Shown here one piece after another: positions 44,280-55,970 of a stretch of 64,000 bases of DNA. The position numbers and the translations under genes are program-made. Below the pieces are notes generated by a model. The model ran no database searches and was not told the origin of the DNA. It worked only from the letters and a program-made list of their open reading frames with translations. This DNA is from JAFAMS01 sp049520515. Its GTDB lineage: Bacteria > Vulcanimicrobiota > Vulcanimicrobiia > Vulcanimicrobiales > Vulcanimicrobiaceae. Position 1 is the stretch's first letter, and every line of letters begins with the position of its first letter. Where the stretch lies: positions 73,558-137,557 of the forward strand of contig JBEKPS010000010.1 of assembly GCA_049520515.1 (NCBI GenBank). The letters are read 5' to 3'.

Positions 44280-45571
44280 GAGTCCTGATTCGCGGCGGCC
44301 GCGTCATCGATCCGTCGCGCGGTCTGGATGCCATCCGCGACGTCGCAATCGACGGCGGCATCATTCGCGCGATCTCCGAGCACATCGAAGAACGGGGCCA
44401 CGAGATCATCGACGCGACGAATTGCGTCGTCGCTCCGGGTTTCATCGACATGCATGTCCATCTGCGCGAGCCGGGACAAACCCACAAAGAGACGATCGCA
44501 ACCGGGACGGCCGCGGCCGTTGCCGGCGGCTTTACTGCCGTCGCCTGCATGCCCAACACGACGCCGTCGATCGATACGCCCGCCGTCATCGCCGAGATCG
44601 CGCAACGCGTTGCGCAAGCCGGTTTGGCGCGCGTCTACCCGATCGCTGCAATTACACATGAACGCAAAGGCGAGCAGCTGGCACCCTATCACGAGCTCGC
44701 ACTGGCCGGCGCAGTCGCGTTCAGCGACGATGGTGCGACCATCGAGAACGTGCGCGTCCTTCGCAACGCTGCGCTCTATGCGCGCGACGTAAAAGGTCCG
44801 TTCATTTCGCACTGTCTTGATGATGCGCTGCACGGGGATGCGGTGATGAACGAAGGCCTGCACTCGGCGGTGCTGGGCCTGCCCGCTAGTCCGCGTCTCG
44901 CGGAGGACGTCGTCGTGGCGCGCGACGTACTCGTCGCAGCCGACACGGGCAAGGCGTGGCACATCGCGCATGTCTCGACTGAGACCTCGCTTGATATTCT
45001 TCGCTGGGCGCGCTCGCGCGGCACCGCAGTGACCTGCGAGGTGACGCCCCACCATCTGCTGTTGCACGACGATTTGTTCGTTGATTATCACGCGCGCGCG
45101 AAAGTCGCGCCGCCGCTGCGCGGTCCCCAGGATTCGGCCGCGCTGCGCGCCGCCGTCCGCGACGGCACGATCGACGTCTTTGCGACCGATCACGCGCCGC
45201 ACACGTTAGAAGAAAAGGCGCAGCTGCTCTCGATCGCACCGGTCGGATTTTCGGGACTCGAGATCGCCGTCGGCGCGTACGCACACGCGCTCCCGGACCT
45301 CCCACTCGACCGGTTCATCTCGCTGCTCTCAACGCGTCCGGCGCAGATTCTCGGCGTCGAAGGCGGGACGCTCGCCGTCGGTGCGCGCGCGGATTTGACG
45401 ATCTTCGGCGAGCGGCCTTGGACGGTCGACGCGCACAGTTTCTATTCCAAAGGGAAGAACACGCCGTTCGACGGTTTCACGTTCTCGCGTCGCGTCGTTG
45501 CGACGGTTGTCGGAGGCCGTCTCGCATATCAGGCGGACCGCGGCGTGATAGAACCGCTGGCCTACGCATAA
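44276..45571 (+). CDS. pyrC: Dihydroorotase
   Basis: 431 residues. Metal site GFIDMHVHLREPGQTHKETI; GGFTAVACMPNTTPSIDTP; HCLDDALHGDAVMNEGLHS; TCEVTPHHLLL; and FATDHAPHT. This is the type I (zinc, about 430 aa) dihydroorotase that cyclises carbamoylaspartate. The ATGA overlap with pyrB supports the start. Its TAA overlaps the ATG of repeat element C. Confidence 0.95.
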   Translation: MRVLIRGGRVIDPSRGLDAIRDVAIDGGIIRAISEHIEERGHEIIDATNCVVAPGFIDMHVHLREPGQTHKETIATGTAAAVAGGFTAVACMPNTTPSIDTPAVIAEIAQRVAQAGLARVYPIAAITHERKGEQLAPYHELALAGAVAFSDDGATIENVRVLRNAALYARDVKGPFISHCLDDALHGDAVMNEGLHSAVLGLPASPRLAEDVVVARDVLVAADTGKAWHIAHVSTETSLDILRWARSRGTAVTCEVTPHHLLLHDDLFVDYHARAKVAPPLRGPQDSAALRAAVRDGTIDVFATDHAPHTLEEKAQLLSIAPVGFSGLEIAVGAYAHALPDLPLDRFISLLSTRPAQILGVEGGTLAVGARADLTIFGERPWTVDAHSFYSKGKNTPFDGFTFSRRVVATVVGGRLAYQADRGVIEPLAYA

Positions 45572-45689
45572 TGTTGTTACGAGCCCCCTCGGGGAATGCT
45601 GAAATGATCGAAATGTTGATGGGCTCGACTGCGTGGGGGCCCCATGCGAAGCATGGGGGGCGCGGAGCCTGGGGCGGAGCGCCTTTCAA
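45571..45689 (+). repeat. Intergenic leader element, copy C (pyrC-carA)
   Basis: 119 bp, the best match to copy A. Stem 1 CGAGCCC with GGGCTCG (A has CGGGCCC/GGGCCCG: a compensatory A-T to G-C change). Stem 2 CCCCATGC-GAA-GCATGGGG. Stem 3 GGCGC-GGA-GCC-TGG-GGC-GGA-GCGCC. The 40-codon ORF (MLLRAPSGNAEMI...) starts in TAATG and ends by ATGA overlap with carA. A one-base linker difference shifts its second half to another frame than in A, B and D. Confidence 0.9.
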
Positions 45690-46787
45690 ATGAAAGCCTC
45701 CCTACTGCTCGCAGACGGCTCACGCTACGACGGCGAGGGATTGTCGGTCGAAGGCGTCGCGCTGGGCGAGGCGGTGTTCTATACCGGAATGACCGGTTAT
45801 GAAGAAGCATTGACCGATCCGTCGTACGCCGGCCAGATCCTCACGTTCACCTATCCGATGATCGGAAACTACGGCGTGTGCGGCGAGTCGATGCAGCACA
45901 ATCGCGTGTGCGTTGCCGGCGCCGTTATCAAGCGGATTTCGCGTAAGCCGTCGCACTATACCAGCCGAATCGACTTGGGTTCGTGGCTCGACCAACAGCG
46001 CATTCCGACGCTGCTCGGCATCGATACGCGCTCGCTCGTCATCGCCTTGCGCGAGCACGGAACGATTGCGGCGGCGCTCGCCGTCGGCGATACGGCACTT
46101 CTCCACGCCGAGAAACTCTTGGCGGAATACGCCCGCCGGCATACGACGATCGGCCTGGTTGCATCCGTCGCGGCTGAAGACGACTACGCACCGCAAAACG
46201 GAAACGGTCCGCGCATCCTCGTCCTCGATTGCGGCGTCAAGCGCGCGATCTTGCAACAGCTTGCAGGCCTCGGTGCACACGTCGAAGTGCTTCCCTATTC
46301 GGCATCACTTTCGGAAATCGAAGAGCGCAGACCCGAAGCCATCGTCATCTCGCCCGGGCCGGGCGATCCGACGGATCTCGGTGCAACAATTGAAACGCTG
46401 CGCGCACTCCTCGGTAAGATTCCGATGTTTGGCGTGTGTCTCGGTCATCAGCTGCTCGCGCTCGCCTGCGGTGCGACGACCTTCAAACTCCCGTACGGAC
46501 ATCGTGGCGGCAATCAACCGGTTAAAGATCTTCAAAACGGCGGAGTATTGATCACCGCGCACAACCACGGTTACGCCGTCGATACCAGTTCGATGCCCGG
46601 CGATCTCGAAGCGACGATGGTCAACCTCAACGACGGCACGAACGAGGGTTTTCGTCACCGCCATCTTCCGGTCGTGGGCGTGCAATTCCATCCGGAAGCC
46701 GCTCCCGGTCCGCTCGACGCGCGGTATCTGTTCGCCGATTGGTACGGCACGCTGGCGTGTTCCGAATCTCGCTCCTCGCGAGCATAA
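45690..46787 (+). CDS. carA: Carbamoyl-phosphate synthase small (glutaminase) subunit
   Basis: 365 residues. N-terminal CPSase small domain (FYTGMTGYEEALTDPSYAGQ) and class I glutamine amidotransferase domain: nucleophile Cys in MFGVCLGHQLLALACG, His/Glu in GVQFHPEAAPGP. It supplies ammonia to CarB, which lies 6 kb downstream rather than adjacent. ATG 45690 is adopted, as the upstream frame belongs to element C. Confidence 0.95.
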   Translation: MKASLLLADGSRYDGEGLSVEGVALGEAVFYTGMTGYEEALTDPSYAGQILTFTYPMIGNYGVCGESMQHNRVCVAGAVIKRISRKPSHYTSRIDLGSWLDQQRIPTLLGIDTRSLVIALREHGTIAAALAVGDTALLHAEKLLAEYARRHTTIGLVASVAAEDDYAPQNGNGPRILVLDCGVKRAILQQLAGLGAHVEVLPYSASLSEIEERRPEAIVISPGPGDPTDLGATIETLRALLGKIPMFGVCLGHQLLALACGATTFKLPYGHRGGNQPVKDLQNGGVLITAHNHGYAVDTSSMPGDLEATMVNLNDGTNEGFRHRHLPVVGVQFHPEAAPGPLDARYLFADWYGTLACSESRSSRA

Positions 46788-47638
46788 TCGTCCTCGCGGT
46801 CGCGCCCGCGAGCGCGCAGACGCTGCCCGACCTGACGATCACCGCGCTCTCCATCCGCAGCGACCGAACTCTAGCGCAAGAAGGACAGGCGTTTCATCTC
46901 TTCATTCACGTCCGAGCGAAGCAGAAGGGCGCGAACCTCTCATCGCTGGTCTTGCCCGACGTCGTGAATTTGACAATTCTTGGTGACGAGAAACGTACCA
47001 CGCCGACGAACGACGGAACTGATTACGTGGAAACGCTGACCGTCGCGGGTGTCAGTCCGGGAGAAGCGACGGTCTCACCCGCCTACATCGATGGAATTGA
47101 TCCGTCACGCGGCGACAAGCCGTTCCGGTTCTCATCCAACCGGCTTGCCTTGCGCATCCTCGCGGCCACCAACCCCGTCGATCAACCCCTCATCGGCGCA
47201 GCCGTAAAGGCCGGTCGCATCGCGCTGGGGATCGTAATCGGACTGATCGCACTGGGATTGGTCTCGTTTATGCTCGTGCGGAGCCGTGCGATCGCCGCGA
47301 AGCGCAGAACGTCCGTTACGCTTCCGCGCGCGCGTCCCGTTACCGAACCCGTCGTACCACCCGTTGACCGGATGGTCACCGTGCGTAACGCGACGCTGAA
47401 ACTTGCGAGCACGCGAACGCGAACCGATGCCGCAGCCTTGCGAGCCGCGCTTTTTGCGCTGGCCGGCGCTCGGCGCGACGAAACGCTCTCGTCATTGCTC
47501 GAGCGAATACCGGGTGAGAAACGCGCGCTGCGAGCTGCTCTCCGAGCCGCGGAGCGGGCGACGTTCGTCGATGAGTCGCACCTGCAGGGGGCGATCGACG
47601 AGTTGTTGGATGCGGTTCGCGCAGTGGTTTCTCAGTGA
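46757..47638 (+). CDS. Secreted/membrane BatD-like protein of a MoxR-VWA module
   Basis: About 293 residues. A signal peptide (ISLLASIIVLAVAPASAQ) precedes a beta-rich domain with LAQEGQAFHLFIHVRAKQKG, then one membrane helix (GRIALGIVIGLIALGLVSFML around 165-185) and a cytosolic helical tail. This is the layout of BatD-type proteins, consistent with the MoxR, DUF58 and VWA genes that follow, but the sequence alone is not diagnostic. Starts TTG 46739 or GTG 46757 both overlap the carA 3' end. It is coupled to moxR by GTGA. Confidence 0.7.
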   Translation: MFRISLLASIIVLAVAPASAQTLPDLTITALSIRSDRTLAQEGQAFHLFIHVRAKQKGANLSSLVLPDVVNLTILGDEKRTTPTNDGTDYVETLTVAGVSPGEATVSPAYIDGIDPSRGDKPFRFSSNRLALRILAATNPVDQPLIGAAVKAGRIALGIVIGLIALGLVSFMLVRSRAIAAKRRTSVTLPRARPVTEPVVPPVDRMVTVRNATLKLASTRTRTDAAALRAALFALAGARRDETLSSLLERIPGEKRALRAALRAAERATFVDESHLQGAIDELLDAVRAVVSQ

Positions 47639-48570
47639 GTGCACGTCCTGGCGTATTGCGCGCCGCCGTCGAGCAAACGATCGTCGGTCAACGTTCCGTC
47701 GTCGAAGGGATGCTTATCGCCCTGATCGCGAACGGGCACGTGCTGCTCGAGGGTCCACCCGGTGTCGCAAAGACGCTCGGCGCACGCAGTCTCGCGCAAG
47801 CCGTCGGCGGAACGTTCCGGCGCGTTCAATTCACGCCGGATCTTTTGCCGAGCGACATCGTCGGGACGCGCGTCTTCGATCAACGCAGCGGAAGCTTCAC
47901 GACCGTTCCCGGTCCGATCTTCGCCAATATCGTCCTCGCGGACGAGATCAATCGCTCACCAGCCAAGGTGCAATCCGCTCTGCTCGAAGGGATGCAGGAG
48001 CGCCAGGCCACGATTGGCCCGGAGACCTTGCCGTTCCCCGATCCGTTCATCGTGCTCGCAACGATGAATCCGCTCGACGATGACGGCACGTACGCCTTAC
48101 CGCTTGCACAGCGTGACCGCTTCGCGCTCAATCTCTACGTCGACTATCCTTCTCGTGAAGAAGAAATCGCAATCGTCGAACGCTTCGGCGCCGGCGAGGT
48201 CCATCCGGTGCGTAACGCCGTTACGCTCGACGACCTGCGTGACTGGAAGCGGGAAGCCGAGGGCGTTCACTTGGAACCGCGCCTGCGCTCGTATATCGTC
48301 GACATGATTCGCGCCACGCGCGAGCCCGATGGAACGCGCGGACGTTACGTCGAGCGCGGTGCGAGTCCACGTGCAGCGTTGATTCTCGCGCAGCTCGCAA
48401 AAGCACGTGCGGTCTACGAAGGGCGCACGTACGTCGTTCCCGACGACATCCGGTCTCTTGCGGTATCTGCGCTTCGCCACCGTGTCGGTTTCACGTATCG
48501 CGTCGCGAGCGAGCGCATCGACATCGTGGAGCTGCTCGAGTCGTTCATAACACAGGTGCCGGCACCCTGA
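47635..48570 (+). CDS. MoxR family AAA+ ATPase
   Basis: 311 residues. Walker A LLEGPPGVAKTLGARSLA, Walker B VLADEINRSPAKVQSALLEG, MQERQATIGPETLPFPDPFI and sensor VLATMNPLDDDGTYALP. MoxR ATPases act as chaperones that assemble or activate VWA-containing complexes. GTGA start overlap with the BatD-like gene. The DUF58 gene follows. Confidence 0.92.
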   Translation: MSARPGVLRAAVEQTIVGQRSVVEGMLIALIANGHVLLEGPPGVAKTLGARSLAQAVGGTFRRVQFTPDLLPSDIVGTRVFDQRSGSFTTVPGPIFANIVLADEINRSPAKVQSALLEGMQERQATIGPETLPFPDPFIVLATMNPLDDDGTYALPLAQRDRFALNLYVDYPSREEEIAIVERFGAGEVHPVRNAVTLDDLRDWKREAEGVHLEPRLRSYIVDMIRATREPDGTRGRYVERGASPRAALILAQLAKARAVYEGRTYVVPDDIRSLAVSALRHRVGFTYRVASERIDIVELLESFITQVPAP

Positions 48571-48590
48571 GCTCCGCAATTCGCAACGCG

Positions 48591-49373
48591 TTGCTTTCAG
48601 GACGCCGTCGTCCGGTGGTTCGGGGCGGAACGCGCCCGTATCCGCGACGCGGCGACGGCTTTGAGATTGCCGAGTTGCGGGGCTACGTCGAAGGCGACGA
48701 TCCGCGCCGTATCGATTGGGCGGCGACGGCACGCGCCGGCGGCCTGCAAGTGCGCGTACTGCTCGAAGAACACGCGCTCTGCTTTGCCGCAATCGTGGAT
48801 GATTCGGCCTCGCTGAACGTCGGACGAAAGCGAACGTTGCGTACGTCAGCGTACGAAGCCCTCGACGCCTGGGCCGATGCCCTCGCACGCGAAGACCGCG
48901 CGGCGCGAATTCTCTCCGACGAAGTCGATGCTCCGCACCTGTTCGGCGCGCGCGCAGCGGGCCGTCTCCGCGAACGGCGGGAGATTACCGCCTTCGATCT
49001 CGACTCGGCGCTGCGGCTTGCGCGGGCAGCGTTACCGCGAGACTCCGCCCTACTCGTCGTCAGTGATTTTTACGCACCGCTGGACGTCGAGCTGTTACGC
49101 GAAATCGGGGCGTACGTCGACGCGACCGCACTCGTCGCGCACGACCCGTGGGCCGAAGGGATGCCGCTTCGGGGCTTTGCCCGGGTGCGGGATGCGGAAA
49201 GCGGCAACGCGCGCTCGGTGTTTCTCGGACGCGCAGCGCGCGAAAGACTTCGCGCTGCAGTTGCCCGCCGCGAACACGACCTCGTGCAACAGTTCGCGAC
49301 CTGTGGTTGGCGTGCCGGCGCGCTCGGCGAAGACGACGGCGCTGCCTCGTTGCATACCGCCTTCGGCATATGA
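48591..49373 (+). CDS. DUF58 domain-containing protein
   Basis: 260 codons from TTG 48591. DUF58 core ELRGYVEGDDPRRIDWAATA, then LLEEHALCFAAIVDDSASL, the VWA-like region. Relatives work with MoxR and VWA proteins. The frame extends upstream to a CTG (48567-48569) in CTGA, overlapping the moxR stop, and its residues SSAIRNALLSGRRRPVV fit the family N-terminus better; so the start may be this CTG. The next gene overlaps by ATGA. Confidence 0.85.
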   Translation: MLSGRRRPVVRGGTRPYPRRGDGFEIAELRGYVEGDDPRRIDWAATARAGGLQVRVLLEEHALCFAAIVDDSASLNVGRKRTLRTSAYEALDAWADALAREDRAARILSDEVDAPHLFGARAAGRLRERREITAFDLDSALRLARAALPRDSALLVVSDFYAPLDVELLREIGAYVDATALVAHDPWAEGMPLRGFARVRDAESGNARSVFLGRAARERLRAAVARREHDLVQQFATCGWRAGALGEDDGAASLHTAFGI

Positions 49374-50293
49374 GCATTCACCGGCCGATCGTACTCGTTA
49401 TCGGAATCATCGCCGCGTGCGCGGTGGCGTGGTTGATCTCCGCCCTCGGACGCGGGCGTCGGCGCGATGCTTTCACGTATTCAAGCCTCACGTTCTTACT
49501 CGATGCCGCGCAGATCTCGGTATGGCCGATGCGCGTGTTGGCTGCGGTGATCGCCCTCGGCGTGTTACTCGGCGGGGTTGCTTTCGCCGGCGTAAGTCTC
49601 GTCTTACCGGTCCCGGCAAAAGACGGCAGCATCGTCTTGTGTCTGGATACGTCGGGCTCGATGCGCGCAACCGACGTCGAGCCCTCGCGCGAGGCCGCCG
49701 TGCGAGCCGCCGCGCGCGCTTTCGTACAAGATACACCGGACGGGACACGGATTGGAATCGTGTCGTTCGCGACCTCCGCGCAACGCGTCGCAGATTTAAG
49801 CGACGATAAGAATGTCGTGCTGGCTGCGCTCGATAACGTTCCGGCTGCGAATGGCGCCACCGCAATCGGCGACGCGCTGGCCCTCGCCGGTAGCATGTTG
49901 CCGGCGAGCGGACACCGCGCGATCGTGCTCGTTACCGATGGCGTCAACAACAACGGCGTCGATCCGCTGGTGGCAGCGCAGCAAGTCGGAACGCGCGGCA
50001 TCTCCATTTACACCGTTGGGGTCGGGACGAATGGAAGCGGTCTTGCCATCCCGGGAACGACCGAAGAAGCGTCGATCGACGAAGATGCGCTGCGCGAGAT
50101 CGCTACAGCCGGGCACGGCACGTATACGCGTACGCTCGACGCGGCGGCCATCGCGGGAACGTTCCGCAATCTCGCGCGCACGACCGTATGGGAACGGCGC
50201 CGAGTCGACGTTTCATTCGGCCTGGCGATTGCCGGAGCTGGAGCGCTCGTCCTTGGTTTCCTTGGCGCGCTCGCTGCGGGACGCTTTCCGTGA
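49370..50293 (+). CDS. VWA domain-containing membrane protein (BatA-like)
   Basis: 307 residues. Two N-terminal membrane helices (about 7-25 and 57-82), then a von Willebrand A domain with MIDAS motif VLCLDTSGSMRATDVEPSR and downstream NGATAIGDALALA and VLVTDGVNNNG. One C-terminal helix ends the chain. With MoxR, DUF58 and the BatD-like gene this forms a Bat-type module linked to envelope stress/aerotolerance in other bacteria. ATG 49370 overlaps the DUF58 stop (ATGA). Confidence 0.9.
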   Translation: MSIHRPIVLVIGIIAACAVAWLISALGRGRRRDAFTYSSLTFLLDAAQISVWPMRVLAAVIALGVLLGGVAFAGVSLVLPVPAKDGSIVLCLDTSGSMRATDVEPSREAAVRAAARAFVQDTPDGTRIGIVSFATSAQRVADLSDDKNVVLAALDNVPAANGATAIGDALALAGSMLPASGHRAIVLVTDGVNNNGVDPLVAAQQVGTRGISIYTVGVGTNGSGLAIPGTTEEASIDEDALREIATAGHGTYTRTLDAAAIAGTFRNLARTTVWERRRVDVSFGLAIAGAGALVLGFLGALAAGRFP

Positions 50294-50865
50294 ACCCAGA
50301 TCCCTTCGAGGAATTCGGCACGTGGTTCGAGCGCGCGCAAACCTCCGGCTTCGCCGAACCAAACGCGATGTCGCTTGCGACGGCTGATGCGAACGCTCGT
50401 CCTTCGGTACGCACGATTCTTCTGCGGGGCTGGGATCGCCGTGGCTTCACGTTCTACACGAACTACGAGAGCGCTAAAGGTTCCGACCTGGCTGCGAATC
50501 CTCGTGCGGCACTCCTGTTCTTCTGGGACAAGCTTTCGCGTCAAATTCGCATCGAAGGCTCGGTTGAGAAGATTACACCCGCGGAATCCGATGCGTATTT
50601 CCAAAGCCGGCCGAGAGGTCATCGCCTGGGCGCGTGGGTCTCCGCGCAGAGTCGTCCGATTCGCGGGCGCGAGGAGCTCGAGGAAAGGCAGCGCGAGATT
50701 GAGGCGCGTTATCCCGGCGATGTGCCGCGGCCGCCGTATTGGGGCGGGTATCGCGTGCATCCGGAACGTTTTGAATTTTGGGAAGGTAGGCCCAACCGGC
50801 TACACGATCGATTCGTGTACCGTCGCGACGGCGAGCTCTGGGTGTTCGAGCAGCTGGCTCCGTAA
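50290..50865 (+). CDS. pdxH: Pyridoxamine/pyridoxine 5'-phosphate oxidase
   Basis: 191 residues. FMN-binding FTFYTNYESAKGSDLAANPR, RQIRIEGSVEKI, YFQSRPRGHRLGAWVSAQS and the C-terminal WEGRPNRLHDRFVYRR. It oxidises PNP and PMP to pyridoxal phosphate. GTG 50290 overlaps the VWA stop as GTGA. Its last 66 bases overlap the convergent MFS gene on the other strand; both products have intact family ends. Confidence 0.93.
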   Translation: MNPDPFEEFGTWFERAQTSGFAEPNAMSLATADANARPSVRTILLRGWDRRGFTFYTNYESAKGSDLAANPRAALLFFWDKLSRQIRIEGSVEKITPAESDAYFQSRPRGHRLGAWVSAQSRPIRGREELEERQREIEARYPGDVPRPPYWGGYRVHPERFEFWEGRPNRLHDRFVYRRDGELWVFEQLAP

Positions 50866-51999
50866 GGGCGGAAGCCGCCACAGCCAAAGCGTTCCGAGCA
50901 CGAACTCGATGACGATAGCGAGATTCACGGCGCGATGTCCGAGCCAGGCCACGATCGCCGCGCCGAGAACCGGTGCGACGATTTGCGGAAGCGCAGCAGC
51001 AAGGTTCCACACGCCCATCGCCGCCGCCATCGTCTCGCTTGGCAGTATGACGAACGCGATCGCCCAATCTGCCGTGAAGAACGCACCCCACGCAATACCT
51101 GCGAGCGTGCCGCTGATCAGCACCATTGCCAGCGAGTGCGACAACGCCAAGGCCGTTAGCGTCACTGCAATCGCAACGCCGGCGATGCTGACGACCACGC
51201 GTTTGTCGGTGCGATCCGATATGCGGCCCGCGAGTGCCGCGCCCAGCACCCCCGCCAGCGTGAACGAGAGGAATAATATGCCGGTCGTCTGGCGTGCGCT
51301 CGCGTCGCCAAAGACGTCGCGCACAAAGAAGAACAGAAATCCGACGAACGTGTAGAACCCCAAGTTGATCAGCGCACGCGATGCTAAGAGCGTGCGAAAA
51401 TTGCGATCGACGTGTAGGCGTCCAGGCGTCGTTCGGTCCGGATGCAGTCCGCGCAGATGAAAGAACGTCACCGCGAACGTAAGCCCGAGCATCACGGCGA
51501 TCGCAAGTGCCGCGATAAGATCGCTTGCGAACGTCGCGACGGTGAGGCCGATGCACTGGCCGATGAATTGGTAACCGCTCATCCACGCCGAGGCGGAACC
51601 GCTGCGCGACGGCGGTACGTGGTCCGGGACTGCGGCTTGATACGGACCGCCGAAGATGTTCATTCCGACCTGCAGGGCTGCAAAGGAGACGATGAACGCC
51701 ATGTAGACCGGAACGACGTAAAACGCGATCAGAGCCGGCAGCGCAATCAGAATGCCGACGACGTAGAATTCACGGCGATGCCCAACGTCGGCACGTCTCC
51801 GGTCGGAGAGAAAGCCGACGACGACCTGTGTTATCGCCGCCAGCGTCGCCCCGCACGCCGCGACAACTGCATACGTCGTGATGGGATCTCGCAATCCAAA
51901 CTCGATCGAGCGTGCTTGCAACGAGATCCCTAAGATTGCACCCCAGACGACCTGTATGCCGAGCCAGAGTGCACCGATCGCTTCGGGCTTACCCTTCAT
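50800..51999 (-). CDS. MFS transporter
   Basis: 399 residues with about 12 membrane helices. The conserved loop GFLSDRRRADVGHRREFYVV between helices 2 and 3 resembles the GPH/SLC45-type motif (GxLSDR...GRRRPFL), and the second half repeats GRISDRTDKRVVVSIAG. Substrate unknown; sugars or glycosides are typical of this branch. ATG 51999 overlaps the upstream nucleotidyltransferase stop (ATGA). It ends 66 bases inside the convergent pdxH. Confidence 0.85.
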   Translation of the reverse strand: MKGKPEAIGALWLGIQVVWGAILGISLQARSIEFGLRDPITTYAVVAACGATLAAITQVVVGFLSDRRRADVGHRREFYVVGILIALPALIAFYVVPVYMAFIVSFAALQVGMNIFGGPYQAAVPDHVPPSRSGSASAWMSGYQFIGQCIGLTVATFASDLIAALAIAVMLGLTFAVTFFHLRGLHPDRTTPGRLHVDRNFRTLLASRALINLGFYTFVGFLFFFVRDVFGDASARQTTGILFLSFTLAGVLGAALAGRISDRTDKRVVVSIAGVAIAVTLTALALSHSLAMVLISGTLAGIAWGAFFTADWAIAFVILPSETMAAAMGVWNLAAALPQIVAPVLGAAIVAWLGHRAVNLAIVIEFVLGTLWLWRLPPLRSQLLEHPELAVATVHESIV

Positions 52000-52739
52000 G
52001 CGGGCATGCTGTTCAAAAGATCTCGCGCGTAGACATACTCTTCGTACGTGTCGACGTCGTAGCAGATTTCGGGATCCGAGTCGCGGATCGCCGCGACCGA
52101 AAAGCCGAGCGTATTCTCGGCTTTCGCTTCGATTGCACGAATTGTGAGTTTTCCTAAGACGAACCGGAGGAGCAGCCCCGGCCCCAAGAGTCGGGCCATT
52201 GCGAGCTTGCTCTTTCGCGCTGAAAAGAAGCGTGTCGCCCACAAACGTATCGGACCGATCGCCTCAGAGGCGATGAAGAAGACATTTCCGTTGGCCACCC
52301 GCTCGCCGCCGAGTTTGATAACGTGCTCGGGAGCATTTGGAAAACAGTGGACATACGCATCGTGCGCGGCCAACGGCATCGTCATCCCAAAGCCGGCGCT
52401 GCGCTGCGCGAATCGTTTTACCGCTTGCGCCGTCACGAACGGAATGTCGCTCGTCAGGTAGAGTAAGGGCGCATCTTCCCAAGCGGCGAGCGCTCGCAGC
52501 ACGTTCTCACCGCCGTCCGCCGCCGCATCGACGACACGATCGACGCGGTCGCGACAGTGCATCCGCACGGCGTCGCCGCCTATGACCGCCAGCTTCCCCA
52601 CTCCGGCTCCGCGCGCCGCATCGATTGCGAGATCCAGCATCGTCGAGCCGCCGAGCTGCGCAAGCGCTTTGACGTCGGTCCCGAGCGCACGAGCAAAATC
52701 GCCGTCAACCAGACCGCCTGCAGTGATCACCGCATTCAC
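51996..52739 (-). CDS. MobA-like nucleotidyltransferase family protein
   Basis: 247 residues. N-terminal NTP-transferase fold: NAVITAGGLVDGDFARALGT, DVKALAQLGGSTMLDLAIDA, and LLYLTSDIPFVTAQAVKRF, with conserved GG, K and D residues. The product could activate a sugar, polyol or molybdopterin; the following MFS gene is its only partner here. GTG 52739 is chosen because the family motif starts right there; longer frames run into carB on the other strand. 60 bp separate it from carB, a shared divergent promoter. Confidence 0.8.
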   Translation of the reverse strand: MNAVITAGGLVDGDFARALGTDVKALAQLGGSTMLDLAIDAARGAGVGKLAVIGGDAVRMHCRDRVDRVVDAAADGGENVLRALAAWEDAPLLYLTSDIPFVTAQAVKRFAQRSAGFGMTMPLAAHDAYVHCFPNAPEHVIKLGGERVANGNVFFIASEAIGPIRLWATRFFSARKSKLAMARLLGPGLLLRFVLGKLTIRAIEAKAENTLGFSVAAIRDSDPEICYDVDTYEEYVYARDLLNSMPA

Positions 52740-52799
52740 GAGCGCCCTTTCCCCGGCACCTTCGAGGAAGCCCGGGCCTCGCGCGAAACCACCCAGCGA

Positions 52800-55964
<3,165 letters not shown>

Positions 55965-55970
55965 ACGTAG

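Noticed and set aside
45477..45689. Minus-strand ORFs over the repeat elements encoding GAPPQAPRPP-like peptides
   Set aside because: Lack of starts in context, position antisense to operon junctions, and explained by GC-rich palindromes.
52557..52799. Extended carB start
   Set aside because: It lies antisense to the nucleotidyltransferase N-terminus, and CarB homology starts at MPRRNILVIG.
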